Shown here: in pieces, positions 17,162-24,923 of the stretch | How the letters are laid out: each line of letters opens with the position of its first letter | How positions within the stretch are numbered: position 1 is the stretch's first letter | Virus record (IMG/VR): IMGVR_UViG_3300012926_000006 | Location: 1-56,547 of that record | Reading direction: 5' to 3' (one strand) | DNA from: a virus | Length of the DNA: 56,547 nucleotides | The notes under the pieces: model-generated | Databases searched by the model: none | Told to the model about the DNA's origin: nothing | Seen by the model: only the letters and a program-made list of their open reading frames with translations | Made by a program: the position numbers and the translations under genes

Positions 17162-17578
17162 CTAATGTTGATCGGGTCCGCCAAATTGCTTTAGCGCCCA
17201 AGTACAGAATGCGATAATTTCAGATGGTGACGCATCGTTTTTCATGCTATTGGCGCGATAACTAATCACTTGAACATTACCTTTTATATAGCCTTGACTT
17301 TGCACAATACGGTCTAGAGTCGGTGAACTTGGTAATACAGTTCCCTTTCCTCTTTCAAGGCGGATACCTAATATCGGGCAAAATTCTGGAATGACGATAT
17401 CTGTAACGTCGATATTGAATTCCAACCCTTTTAATCTGGCCCGTTTCTTCGCCGGATACCATAGGCTGCGTTCAATAGTGTTGTATCGTTCCTTATCACG
17501 GTCAGATAGCTTTTGCGTATTCGCCAACCTATATTTCCGGTCATTCGCCCGTTTTTCAGTAATTGATTTATATGGCAT
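17162..17578 (-). CDS. Free-standing HNH-type endonuclease
   Basis: A 138-aa protein. The pattern KGLEFNIDVTDIVIPEFCPI, LGIRLERG, SPTLDRIVQSQGYIKGNVQV, ISYRANSMKNDAS is the short HNH-like endonuclease found inserted in many podoviral structural operons. The single conserved Cys and the SPTLDRI..GY..GNV segment hold the active-site fold. It starts one base after the portal stop codon. Such genes are mobile (homing-type) or help packaging; here it looks like an insertion between portal and head genes. Confidence 0.75.
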   Translation of the reverse strand: MPYKSITEKRANDRKYRLANTQKLSDRDKERYNTIERSLWYPAKKRARLKGLEFNIDVTDIVIPEFCPILGIRLERGKGTVLPSSPTLDRIVQSQGYIKGNVQVISYRANSMKNDASPSEIIAFCTWALKQFGGPDQH

Positions 17579-17579
17579 A

Positions 17580-19637
17580 TCAACCCGGTGCCTGAGCTTG
17601 TGCATCCTGCATTTGCTGAGCATTTATTGCGCCGGGCGGCTGCTGTCCGCCGCGTGGAGGCGCTGGAACTGCCCCTGGTCTAGGACTTCCGGCAACGCCC
17701 GGCTGTTGTCCTGGTTGACCTAGACCACCCGGTATTCCAGGTTGACCTTTTTGCGGCTGCTGTTGCTGTTTCTGTTGAATCGCTTTGATATGTTCTTCGA
17801 TGTGCTGGCGGAACTTCCCGTTAGGGTCACCCGTGATTTGTGCACCTGATTGATGTTCCCGGATGTGTTCTACATCGTCATCTAGTGGAGAAACGAAAGC
17901 GGGAATGTTATTCACCATAAATTCATTTTCCATTTCTGGCGGAACGCTGATCTTATGGCGTTCATCAATCAGAACGTTTTGCGCCATTGTCGGTCCGCAA
18001 ATAGCCTCATTCAGGAAATCAATCATCGGGCCAAGGTCTAACTTACGTCCGTTCAAGACTTGCGGAGGCAATCCTCGCAGGACGTTCATCCAGCTAATCA
18101 ACTGTTGGTTATTCTGTGCGCCCATTGCTTTATCAGCGCCTAACCATTTGAACCAATACCGATGTCCGACTTGTTGCGGCGGGATTTTTTCTATAATCGA
18201 CTGAACCCCGTGTTCGCCATCAATCATGACGGCTAATTCATCATCGCGGAATTGCAAATCTAGGTCATAGAACCATTCCATAATTCTATTCATCACGCCA
18301 AATTCAAACCGCTTGACCACATCACCGATAGTCGCCATAGCCTCTTGGCTTTGAGCGCCTACAGCCTGGGCGCTTTTTCTTCCGGCAGGTGGACGGCCCA
18401 ACATAGTTTCATTAACTTCCATCGATTCCATAATCTGCGCCTTGATGGAATTCTTAATGGTCAAGGCGTGTTCATACAGAGGCGGAAACTGAATGACTTT
18501 AGTGTCATTCGGATTGGTGGACCATACAGCGGCCATCGCCATGACCATAGACGAATACTGAGGGTTTTTTAACGGGTCGGTCATAACAATAGGCATCAGC
18601 GAATACATCGCAGAATCCATACCCATATTGGTTATGTCGTTCAGTTCGTATTGCAGAGGTGCGACTGTCTTAACCTTGGACCTACCCCAAAAGGAACCGG
18701 CTACTTTATCCACTGGTTCAGAAATCAAAGGTATTTTCTGACTCCAATAAGGGTTAGCAATGATGCCTAAGACATTATCAGGACCACCCAAATAAACGAT
18801 AGCTGGTTTCTTTTCACCTTCTAGTTTCATTTTGGTGAAAGCCATATAAATTAAGGCGAATTTCTGACCAGCCTTTAACTTAATCCCGGCTTCGGAAGCC
18901 CTGGCTTTTTCCGCCCATATTACTTTTTCTTCCCCGGCGTCTTTGGTCAATCTTTCAACAGCAGCCTTTAAGAAAATTCCCTCTTTCACCATTTCGTCAA
19001 TAGCGTCTGTCGTCAAACGCATTGCTACACAAACGATTTCAGCATCCTGAATATCGGAGACTGTCGCCGGAAATACCCATAGGTCTTGCGCCGGGATAAC
19101 GGTTAATTCTGGACCTTCATCAATGATAATTTCTTCTTCAACGTCGCCATATTCCTCGCTAGTACCGTCTACCGTTTTTTGAACTTTACGGGTTATCTTG
19201 CGTTCCTTATGCTTCCACCCTGGCATCACAGACCATTGGCCTTCTATATCACCGTTCAAGTACAGTGTTGAAGCAACGGCGCGCAGATTGGTATCTTTGA
19301 TATACCTTTGAAGGATGGACATCGTAGCCGCTGGCATGTCGCCCTGTTCGGAAATAACCTCCAAGTTATTACCTACGTTAGGAAAGGTCATGCCAGTGAA
19401 GCGTTTGCGCCTTGCTTCTACCGCATCATGCACAATCGGCTCATAAATTTCAGAATCGCCGTCATACTGTTGATTGTCGCCAAGTTCGCAGTTATAGATG
19501 TCCCAGCATTCCTCTATAGAGTCGTTCTGGTCCTTTTTTTCTTCGCGGAACCCGGTAATTATCTGGTCGTAGAGTTTGGCGCACTTTTCCTGTAACTCTT
19601 TGTTGTTTGCGAAGTTCTTGATTTTATCTTCAGCCAT
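17580..19637 (-). CDS. Portal protein
   Basis: A 685-aa portal of the large podoviral type. Landmarks are the N-terminal helices (EECWDIYNCELGDNQQYDGD), EIYEPIVHDAVEARRKRFTG, the central SEPVDKVAGSFWGRSKVKTV ... LQYELNDITNMGMD, and a helical barrel part. The last 90 residues are Pro/Gln/Gly low complexity. The ring forms the DNA channel at one vertex. It follows terminase with one small gene between. The TAATG overlap sets the start. Confidence 0.88.
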   Translation of the reverse strand: MAEDKIKNFANNKELQEKCAKLYDQIITGFREEKKDQNDSIEECWDIYNCELGDNQQYDGDSEIYEPIVHDAVEARRKRFTGMTFPNVGNNLEVISEQGDMPAATMSILQRYIKDTNLRAVASTLYLNGDIEGQWSVMPGWKHKERKITRKVQKTVDGTSEEYGDVEEEIIIDEGPELTVIPAQDLWVFPATVSDIQDAEIVCVAMRLTTDAIDEMVKEGIFLKAAVERLTKDAGEEKVIWAEKARASEAGIKLKAGQKFALIYMAFTKMKLEGEKKPAIVYLGGPDNVLGIIANPYWSQKIPLISEPVDKVAGSFWGRSKVKTVAPLQYELNDITNMGMDSAMYSLMPIVMTDPLKNPQYSSMVMAMAAVWSTNPNDTKVIQFPPLYEHALTIKNSIKAQIMESMEVNETMLGRPPAGRKSAQAVGAQSQEAMATIGDVVKRFEFGVMNRIMEWFYDLDLQFRDDELAVMIDGEHGVQSIIEKIPPQQVGHRYWFKWLGADKAMGAQNNQQLISWMNVLRGLPPQVLNGRKLDLGPMIDFLNEAICGPTMAQNVLIDERHKISVPPEMENEFMVNNIPAFVSPLDDDVEHIREHQSGAQITGDPNGKFRQHIEEHIKAIQQKQQQQPQKGQPGIPGGLGQPGQQPGVAGSPRPGAVPAPPRGGQQPPGAINAQQMQDAQAQAPG

Positions 19638-19846
19638 TATTTACGCCGCGCAGTCACTGGTTTTTTGACGACTACCGATTGCATTTCTTTGATTTTCTGT
19701 GCGCCCACTCGTTTTGCAGCGGCCATTCTCTGACGGTCCATTTCGATTTCTTTGGCGCGGGTCAGAGTGCGCAAGTCGTCCTCTGCTTGGTATTTCTTGT
19801 CGTCAAACGCCATCATGACGGATGGTGTACTTTTTTTAGTAGCCAT
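19637..19846 (-). CDS. Small basic protein between terminase and portal
   Basis: A 69-aa protein, mostly one charged helix (LTRAKEIEMDRQRMAAAKRV) with a basic tail (KKPVTARRK). ATG at 19846 has AGAGG at a normal distance; the ATG three codons earlier is too close to it. It overlaps the terminase end and is coupled to the portal by TAATG. No family is recognised; a packaging accessory role is possible. Confidence 0.55.
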   Translation of the reverse strand: MATKKSTPSVMMAFDDKKYQAEDDLRTLTRAKEIEMDRQRMAAAKRVGAQKIKEMQSVVVKKPVTARRK

Positions 19847-21272
19847 TATCTGCATACCTCTTTGTTGGTCTGGAAGTCCTGTAACTCACGCCGCTTTGTG
19901 TATTGGCGTAGTGACCTTCTTTAGCATTGGAATAAGTTAAAACCGGAATTGCTCTTACCAGATACCGCATGCAGTCACAAAGATGGTCTTCTTTCTTAAC
20001 CACTTGACCGTTATCAGACCGGCGATAAAAAGGCAGTTCCTTGCGTAGGTTCATCAAAGTGTCAAATATCTTTAACCGGCCTGATGTCATTCTTTGAAAT
20101 ACGTCAAATATTCCGGCTTCCCTTGCGTTGTCTGCTAAAGCCAGTTTTAAGCCTTCTTGGCGATATAGGTCTATCAGTTTTTCCCCGTCTACCTGGGAAC
20201 TACCTTGCGAAGCAGGGTCAATATAGCCGGTCATTTCTCCACGGGCTTTGATAGCGGATGCATGCACGGCAGGCTCTGCCATGCCTTGATAATGTTCTGA
20301 GTAAAGATAGAGTGTGTCGGAGTCACGATCTAAAGCGCCCCACACAGCAGCGGTCTTTTTCCAACCCACGTCCAAGGCATAGCCTCTGACCCAGTGTTTC
20401 GGGATATCGAAAGGTTTAACCAGTAAATCCTCAAGGCTAACGGGATATACCTTGCCTTCCCCGATACTTGGGATACCTTTTGAACGCGCATCCCTTTCAT
20501 GCAACGGATATTGCAAAAGCATTTCTGCTTTGGTCGCTTCATCCAGGTGTAATACGTCATCCCATGACGCAGTGCAAACAAACTTAGAATCTGGCTTATC
20601 TGGGTCCAAGAAACTCTTGGTTACTTCCGTCATACCCTTCATAGGGGTATAGGTATTAAGAACGATTCCCCCTGTAGTCATAGTCCTAGTTAAAGCTTCT
20701 GTGTAGATGGACTCGGGCGGTTCCTCGTCTAGCCACACTCCATGCTGTTCTGTGCCCTGCCACGCTTCCCTACCTTGATCATAGGATTTCAGTTGACAGA
20801 CCGAACGCCCACCGGATATGTGTTTAATGTAGATGTTCTCTACTGCATCAGGTACGCCGCGTTTATTCGTCGTGTCAATCACGTTGTCATAAGGGATAAG
20901 ACCGGTTCCATAATCGCCGGTCTTACCTAAAAGCTTAAACTGGATGATGTCCCTTACTGTGGTTGCAGTGTCACCACCTATCCACCAAGACACGGGTTTA
21001 GTAAACCGCCTGCCTTTCCACCAGTCGGGATACTTTCCGGTAAGGTGCAGGGTTGTTTCATACCCGCCCATACCTTCAGTTTTTCCTACCCTGTTTGCAG
21101 CCAATGCAAGCCGTTGACGGTATGATTTCCCCGCCTCAAAAAATGCCATGTGAACCGGATAACCAGCCCGATTTTCTGGCGTCTGATAAAAGGTATCAAT
21201 CCGGTTTCTGACTTTACGCCGCTCAAGTTCTCTAATGATGACTTCAGCGGCGTAACGATCTTCAGGACTCAT
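19836..21272 (-). CDS. Terminase large subunit
   Basis: A 478-aa packaging motor. Walker A is AANRVGKTEG (residues 58-67), Walker B is GVWLDEEP (about 178-185), and the RNase-H-like nuclease has Asp at GYALDVGW (about 301), at GYIDPAS (about 352) and near the end, DHLCDCMRYL. The length and motif style fit P22/Terminase_6-like enzymes. ATGA overlap with the preceding gene. No recognisable small subunit lies beside it. Confidence 0.9.
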   Translation of the reverse strand: MSPEDRYAAEVIIRELERRKVRNRIDTFYQTPENRAGYPVHMAFFEAGKSYRQRLALAANRVGKTEGMGGYETTLHLTGKYPDWWKGRRFTKPVSWWIGGDTATTVRDIIQFKLLGKTGDYGTGLIPYDNVIDTTNKRGVPDAVENIYIKHISGGRSVCQLKSYDQGREAWQGTEQHGVWLDEEPPESIYTEALTRTMTTGGIVLNTYTPMKGMTEVTKSFLDPDKPDSKFVCTASWDDVLHLDEATKAEMLLQYPLHERDARSKGIPSIGEGKVYPVSLEDLLVKPFDIPKHWVRGYALDVGWKKTAAVWGALDRDSDTLYLYSEHYQGMAEPAVHASAIKARGEMTGYIDPASQGSSQVDGEKLIDLYRQEGLKLALADNAREAGIFDVFQRMTSGRLKIFDTLMNLRKELPFYRRSDNGQVVKKEDHLCDCMRYLVRAIPVLTYSNAKEGHYANTQSGVSYRTSRPTKRYADNGY

Positions 21273-21721
21273 GCGGCAACGTTTGCGCTAATAGAGAAAG
21301 CGCCCTGAATAGTTACCGCAGGAGTAGCCACATTGGTGACGGTCAGAACAAAGACACGAAGGCCAGCAATAGGAACTGTCATGGTCCCAGAAGTCGTTAC
21401 ACCGGTCCCGGCTCCTACTGTCACAGCGCCAGACGATGTATTCAAATTCACATAGATCAACATAATCGACATGCCAGCGAATACATTAGGCCCGATTGCC
21501 GTTAGGATATTTGCCGCTGTATCTGTAGTGACAGTTACAGCCGCTGTAGCACCGGAACGCACATAGATACCGCTGTTAATTTGAAAGGCTGTCAATGTGT
21601 CAGTAACACCGGCAGACGAAAGGGAAGCGACCTCTACATTTAGGCTATTAGCCATTGACAACAGATCGCCGAAAGAAGGGATTGCGGCATAGTTGCCGAC
21701 TGCACCTAGACCAAGAGCCAT
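21269..21721 (-). CDS. Beta-rich structural protein upstream of terminase
   Basis: A 150-aa protein, almost without charge, rich in Ala, Thr, Val and Gly (VTVGAGTGVTTSGTMTVPIA). It resembles small head decoration or fibre proteins. The ATG at 21721 follows AAGGAG; upstream sequence in frame lacks a site. It is the first gene of the late block after a terminator. Not a recognisable small terminase. Confidence 0.55.
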   Translation of the reverse strand: MALGLGAVGNYAAIPSFGDLLSMANSLNVEVASLSSAGVTDTLTAFQINSGIYVRSGATAAVTVTTDTAANILTAIGPNVFAGMSIMLIYVNLNTSSGAVTVGAGTGVTTSGTMTVPIAGLRVFVLTVTNVATPAVTIQGAFSISANVAA

Positions 21722-21751
21722 TTTGTTACTCCTTGCGTCCCGTAGGACAAT

Positions 21752-21779
21752 GAAAAAAGAAAAGCCGCTCAAGGCGACT
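21752..21779 (-). terminator. Terminator ahead of the late block
   Basis: On the minus strand AGTCGC-CTTGA-GCGGCT (one G-U pair) is followed by TTTTCTTTTTT. It separates the 22-23 kb genes from terminase and may be where late antitermination acts. Confidence 0.65.
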
Positions 21780-21852
21780 TGCATATTCAACAGCATTGCG
21801 CAATCGCAATTTATGTACTACCCTACAGGCTCACTTACTTGGAGTTACTGAC

Positions 21853-22095
21853 ATGAAATTACTTTTCTCACTACTTATTGCCGCATCGTTAACAGCTTGT
21901 GCGAATCCGCAATTCGCTAAAAACTTTGGGGACGGCTTTGCAGCACAATCTCAAGCCCGTGCGCAGTCATCGCAGAATGCTTATCAGCAATATCAGCAGA
22001 ACAATCAGGTTAAACAAACCGACAATCAATGTTTCCAAGCCTGTACTCAAGCCGGTTATCAATATGGTTTGTGCAAAAGCAAATGTACTTATTAA
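21853..22095 (+). CDS. Small lipoprotein (possible moron)
   Basis: An 80-aa protein with a classical lipoprotein signal: MKLLFSLLIAASLTAC, lipobox LTAC, Cys16. The mature part is Gln/Asn-rich and ends in CFQACTQAGYQYGLCKSKCT, with four Cys that could form disulfides. It stands alone on the plus strand between minus-strand genes, with its own TTGGAG site and its own terminator. That layout suggests expression from the prophage and a surface role such as superinfection exclusion; function is inferred. Confidence 0.75.
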   Translation: MKLLFSLLIAASLTACANPQFAKNFGDGFAAQSQARAQSSQNAYQQYQQNNQVKQTDNQCFQACTQAGYQYGLCKSKCTY

Positions 22096-22319
22096 CCTGT
22101 ATGACGGAATTTCACTCTGCGATTCCAAGCAGCTATTACCCCGGCCAAGTCTTCACTTGGCCTTTTTATTTTTAAGCCGCAACCTAAACATCTAACTTGC
22201 GAAGTCGGAAGAATTAAAGCTATCTCTGCCCTTCCGTGTACGTTCTTCGCTTGGCTACGATTAGGCGTTATTTCTATCTCTGCAATCCCGCCGCAACACG
22301 GGCAAGTCAATAACTCCAT
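22092..22319 (-). CDS. Lar-like zinc-ribbon protein
   Basis: A 75-aa protein. LLTCPCCGG near the start, VRCLGCGLKIK in the middle and AAWNRRVKF at the end are the hallmarks of the Lar (restriction alleviation) family, whose founding member counters type I restriction. Four Cys form a zinc ribbon. Part of its sequence doubles as the lipoprotein terminator on the other strand. TAATG with the upstream gene. Confidence 0.7.
   Translation of the reverse strand: MELLTCPCCGGIAEIEITPNRSQAKNVHGRAEIALILPTSQVRCLGCGLKIKRPSEDLAGVIAAWNRRVKFRHTG
22139..22173 (+). terminator. Terminator of the lipoprotein gene
   Basis: GGCCAAGT-CTTC-ACTTGGCC is followed by TTTTTATTTTT, a perfect 8-bp stem (22143-22150 with 22155-22162). 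It lies inside the coding region of the opposite-strand zinc-ribbon gene. Confidence 0.9.
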
Positions 22320-22612
22320 TACTTAGGCTCAGGAGCCGATGCGGTCAAAACGATAGTGACACCCGGAGCCGCAATTACTGTCACATCATCAGATGCGCTC
22401 AAGCCGTCCGCTGTAACTGTAATTGTTGCTGCGCCGATGGCTACCGAAGACACCACCGCAGTAATGCCATCAGCAGCCGCTAGAACGGTCGCTACGGCTT
22501 CATTTGAAGAAGTCCATACCGGAACGCTACCAAATGGAACAGGAGCGCCGGAAGCGTCTTGTTCGGTTGCGGTCAAAGTGAATTTCTGTAGTGTGTTTAG
22601 AGTCGTTGCCAT
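22319..22612 (-). CDS. Ig-like (Big_2-type) domain protein
   Basis: A 97-aa protein: one bacterial Ig-like domain with VWTSSNEAVATVLAAADGIT then GAATITVTADGLSASDDVTV, the Big_2 signature. Single Big_2 proteins in phages decorate capsids or tails. ATG at 22612 fits the domain edge; the longer frame runs through a terminator. It is probably late expressed. Confidence 0.7.
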   Translation of the reverse strand: MATTLNTLQKFTLTATEQDASGAPVPFGSVPVWTSSNEAVATVLAAADGITAVVSSVAIGAATITVTADGLSASDDVTVIAAPGVTIVLTASAPEPK

Positions 22613-22625
22613 TTTGTACCCCGTA

Positions 22626-22651
22626 AAAGAAAAACCGCCTACAGAGGCGGT
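22626..22651 (-). terminator. Terminator before the Ig-like gene
   Basis: On the minus strand ACCGCCT-CTGT-AGGCGGT is followed by TTTTCTTTT. The perfect 7-bp stem (22634-22640 with 22645-22651) closes the tiny-gene cluster above it. Confidence 0.85.
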
Positions 22652-22701
22652 TAGTTTGATTCGTTTATGCTTGCGTTTCTTCAAGCATTTAAATAGACAG
22701 A

Positions 22702-22860
22702 TCATCGTTTCTTGACTACTGCATTTGCCTGACGTATGGCGGACCCTTCTGAACTCCCACGCTCCAAAGCAGAATTCGCAACCTTGCTCCACTGCCTTTG
22801 TTTCTTTGGCGTGTCGGCCTTTTTTGTATGGCCCTTCGCGTCTTTCTTTTGCCACGGCAT
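22702..22860 (-). CDS. Small basic protein (52 aa)
   Basis: Reads MPWQKKDAKGHTKKADTPKK, then QRQWSKVANSALERGSSEGS and AIRQANAVVKKR. The 'MPW..KDA..HTKKA....K..W..VAN..L' layout is a familiar tiny phage protein of unknown role, also seen in bacterial genomes. A TAATG overlap with the 22860-23015 gene confirms the start. Confidence 0.7.
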   Translation of the reverse strand: MPWQKKDAKGHTKKADTPKKQRQWSKVANSALERGSSEGSAIRQANAVVKKR

Positions 22861-23015
22861 TATATTTTCCGGGTGCGCGACATCTTCGGAGTCTTCATGC
22901 CTGTCATACCGCGTTTAGGCATATCGGTATTAACCTTTTTCATTGGCGGCGGCGCATGCTTTGGTGCTTTGGATGGCATGGCTTTAGAAGTCGGCATTTT
23001 TTTAATCTTGTTCAT
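22860..23015 (-). CDS. Small Lys/Met/Pro-rich protein (51 aa)
   Basis: A very basic 51-aa protein (MNKIKKMPTSKAMPSKAPKH), rich in Lys, Met and Pro and probably disordered. AAGGGG lies at the right distance before ATG. Its TAA overlaps the next start. A nucleic-acid-binding or virion-packaged role is possible but unproved. Confidence 0.6.
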   Translation of the reverse strand: MNKIKKMPTSKAMPSKAPKHAPPPMKKVNTDMPKRGMTGMKTPKMSRTRKI

Positions 23016-23025
23016 TATATTCCCC

Positions 23026-23196
23026 TTATTGACGTGCGCGTTTGAGCAACAACGCATCTAATTGCGACTGGTTCCTTGGTCGCTTGCCCTTAAAGAAATC
23101 CGAATTATTCGGTTGCGATGGTTGTTCAGTTTTCGGTTTAGGTTCGTCACCCACTCCTGAACGCCTTAAGGCATCCTCAACTTTATAGTTAGCCAT
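23026..23196 (-). CDS. Small protein (56 aa)
   Basis: MANYKVEDALRRSGVGDEPK, then a Pro/Gln linker and SDFFKGKRPRNQSQLDALLL plus KRARQ. It is the first gene of the minus cluster, divergent from the coiled-coil gene at 23305. GGAG is 12 bases before ATG. No family is recognised. Confidence 0.6.
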   Translation of the reverse strand: MANYKVEDALRRSGVGDEPKPKTEQPSQPNNSDFFKGKRPRNQSQLDALLLKRARQ

Positions 23197-23304
23197 TTCT
23201 CAAGCTCCACATTTAGTTAATGCAACGAAAGTTTGAGAAAAATCATTGCGTTTTCTCAAGGTTTAAACTACAGTGTCAATTCCAACACACAAAGGGGAAT
23301 CAAA
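23197..23304 (+). promoter_or_regulatory. Divergent control region with palindrome
   Basis: TTGAGAAAA (23233-23241) and TTTTCTCAA (23251-23259) form a perfect 9-bp inverted repeat with 9 bases between. A plus promoter fits: TTGCGT (23246-23251), 17-base spacer, TACAGT (23269-23274). The right arm lies between the two boxes, so a protein bound there would block transcription of the 23305 gene. The same TTTCTCAA word recurs near other phage promoters. Confidence 0.55.
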
Positions 23305-23787
23305 ATGTTTATCTCAAATGCAATTATCGAATTGGATGCCGCCGCCGACCGTGCGACTCAAGGCATTGAAGAATCTAAAAAGATGCTGGATTTCTTCCAA
23401 AAGCAACTGGATAAAATCATCATCACCAAGCAAGCCATGAGCGCCATAGAGGACATCAATTTGAATGTCCCGCCTCCTTCAATTTCTGGTCTTCCAGTCG
23501 AAACCAAGGAAAAGAAACCACGCGAAAAGAAGGAACCGGCTAAAGCGGCCAAGAAAACAGATGACGACTTGCCGCATACCAAATCTGATTTCTGGCTTGG
23601 TCTGATTACTACCACGCCGCAAAAAACCTCTGAAATCCTTGACGCCGCTTGTAAGGCTTTGAATATCACTGACAAAGACCAGCGGGCGAAATTAAAAGGT
23701 CGCCAGACATTCAACTTGCAAAAGTTTGTTGACTTGAAAAAAATTCAGTCAGAAGGCGAACAACTGAACAGAACTTACTTTCTGTAA
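23305..23787 (+). CDS. Coiled-coil, probable DNA-binding protein
   Basis: A 160-aa protein in three parts. Residues 1-50 form a coiled coil (QGIEESKKMLDFFQKQLDKI), 70-95 are a Lys/Glu/Ala linker (KEKKPREKKEPAKAAKKTDD), and the C-terminal 65 residues are helical (SEILDAACKALNITDKDQRA), suggestive of a helix-turn-helix or SAP-like fold. AAAGGGGAAT precedes ATG. The only plus gene in this part; H-NS-like silencing or regulation is a guess. Confidence 0.55.
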   Translation: MFISNAIIELDAAADRATQGIEESKKMLDFFQKQLDKIIITKQAMSAIEDINLNVPPPSISGLPVETKEKKPREKKEPAKAAKKTDDDLPHTKSDFWLGLITTTPQKTSEILDAACKALNITDKDQRAKLKGRQTFNLQKFVDLKKIQSEGEQLNRTYFL

Positions 23788-23796
23788 GGCGAAAAA

Positions 23797-23819
23797 AAAG
23801 GAACCCTTGGGTTCCTTTT
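23797..23819. terminator. Bidirectional terminator
   Basis: AAGGAACC-CTTG-GGTTCCTT is flanked by A on the left and T on the right. It serves the converging genes ending at 23787 (plus) and 23843 (minus). Confidence 0.9.
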
Positions 23820-23842
23820 TTGTTATCTATACATAACCAAAT

Positions 23843-24637
23843 CTAGTAGCGTCTGCCCAGTCTTTCCAAGTCCTTTTTCAAGCCGTCATAGCCTGCCTGG
23901 AGCACATTGACGCACTCTGCCAAGTCGGACCAGTCATGACCTTCTAAAGGCGCTTCCTGGCCTTTCAGGGCTATTGCTACCATGCTACATATATGGGCAA
24001 GCCTTTGATTCAGTTTGTCGGTTTCTTCTAGTTCTTGTTCCAGAAATTCAATGCGGCCTGCCAATCTTTTATTTTCATCAAGTAAAGTCCCAGCGTCGTC
24101 TTTCATTACTTCATGCGCAAGATTGACTACCCCCAGTAATTCTCCTAGTTCAACCGCAAGGCGATAGGTGCAGCGCCGTTCATGATATTCAATTACCGGT
24201 GTCTTGGTCATACAAGTGCATTTCCCGACTTGAAGCTGTGTAAGCTTTTCTTGTATCGCCTGTTCAGGAGTCTTGTTTGTGGCCTCTAACGCCTCATTAA
24301 TTGCGTTCTGAACTTCTACAGGTGCCGGTCGCGCATGTTCCGCACTATGTCCCAGTTCGCCGCAAGGCTCCCAGCACTGTGACCTGTCAGAACAAGCGTG
24401 TTCGCCCATGTCTTTATTTTGGCAAGGCAGTTTTGCCTCATACGCTGGATTAGTTACAGGCTCTAATTCAAATACTGAAGGGTCATCATAAAAGCCTGAC
24501 ATTTCAAATGCTGATTGTAGTTCATGAACAGTCAGCGAATACCGAACATCACATGGGTTGTCGGCTTCCGTCATGGAAATAAATTGATTGCCTATGAAGT
24601 CAATTATTTCTTGTTCTGTGCGTGGAATTCTAGCCAT
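23843..24637 (-). CDS. Phage protein with Cys-rich centre and coiled coil
   Basis: A 264-aa protein. N-terminal helices start MARIPRTEQEIIDFIGNQFI. Residues 75-165 carry at least eight Cys and His (CQNKDMGEHACSDRSQCWEP; GKCTCMTKT...HERRCTYR), probably metal binding. Residues 185-220 are coiled coil (ENKRLAGRIEFLEQELEETD). The last gene of its operon; no known family. ATG 24637 lies 8 bases inside the preceding gene. Confidence 0.5.
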   Translation of the reverse strand: MARIPRTEQEIIDFIGNQFISMTEADNPCDVRYSLTVHELQSAFEMSGFYDDPSVFELEPVTNPAYEAKLPCQNKDMGEHACSDRSQCWEPCGELGHSAEHARPAPVEVQNAINEALEATNKTPEQAIQEKLTQLQVGKCTCMTKTPVIEYHERRCTYRLAVELGELLGVVNLAHEVMKDDAGTLLDENKRLAGRIEFLEQELEETDKLNQRLAHICSMVAIALKGQEAPLEGHDWSDLAECVNVLQAGYDGLKKDLERLGRRY

Positions 24638-24923
24638 TTGCCAGCCCCGGAAAATATTTTTTCTTAATGTCGTCAGCGATGCCATTCAGGATTTTATCCC
24701 GCGCTTGTTCAGCGACTTCCGGGCAACGTCTGTTCCAGTGTTGGGCGATTTTTTCTTGCGCCTCTTCGATAGTGATTAATAACTCGTCCGGGTCAACCGA
24801 AAAGCTTAAATCGGTATAGGCCCGGCATTCTAGGCATACGATGATATGACATTTGGAACCGTCCGAATGTCTGTGAAATTCCACATCGCCGCCGCAGTAG
24901 GAACAGGGGATTAAGTGAATCAT
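24630..24923 (-). CDS. Second Lar-like zinc-ribbon protein
   Basis: A 97-aa protein: IPCSYCGGDVEFHRHSDGSK, then VCLECRAYTDLSF, then AQEKIAQHWNRRC. The CxxCGG - CxxC - A..HWNRR layout is that of Lar-type proteins, here with a longer helical tail. This is the second such gene in the phage (the other is at 22092). AAAGGGG precedes ATG; ATGA overlap upstream. Confidence 0.65.
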   Translation of the reverse strand: MIHLIPCSYCGGDVEFHRHSDGSKCHIIVCLECRAYTDLSFSVDPDELLITIEEAQEKIAQHWNRRCPEVAEQARDKILNGIADDIKKKYFPGLANG

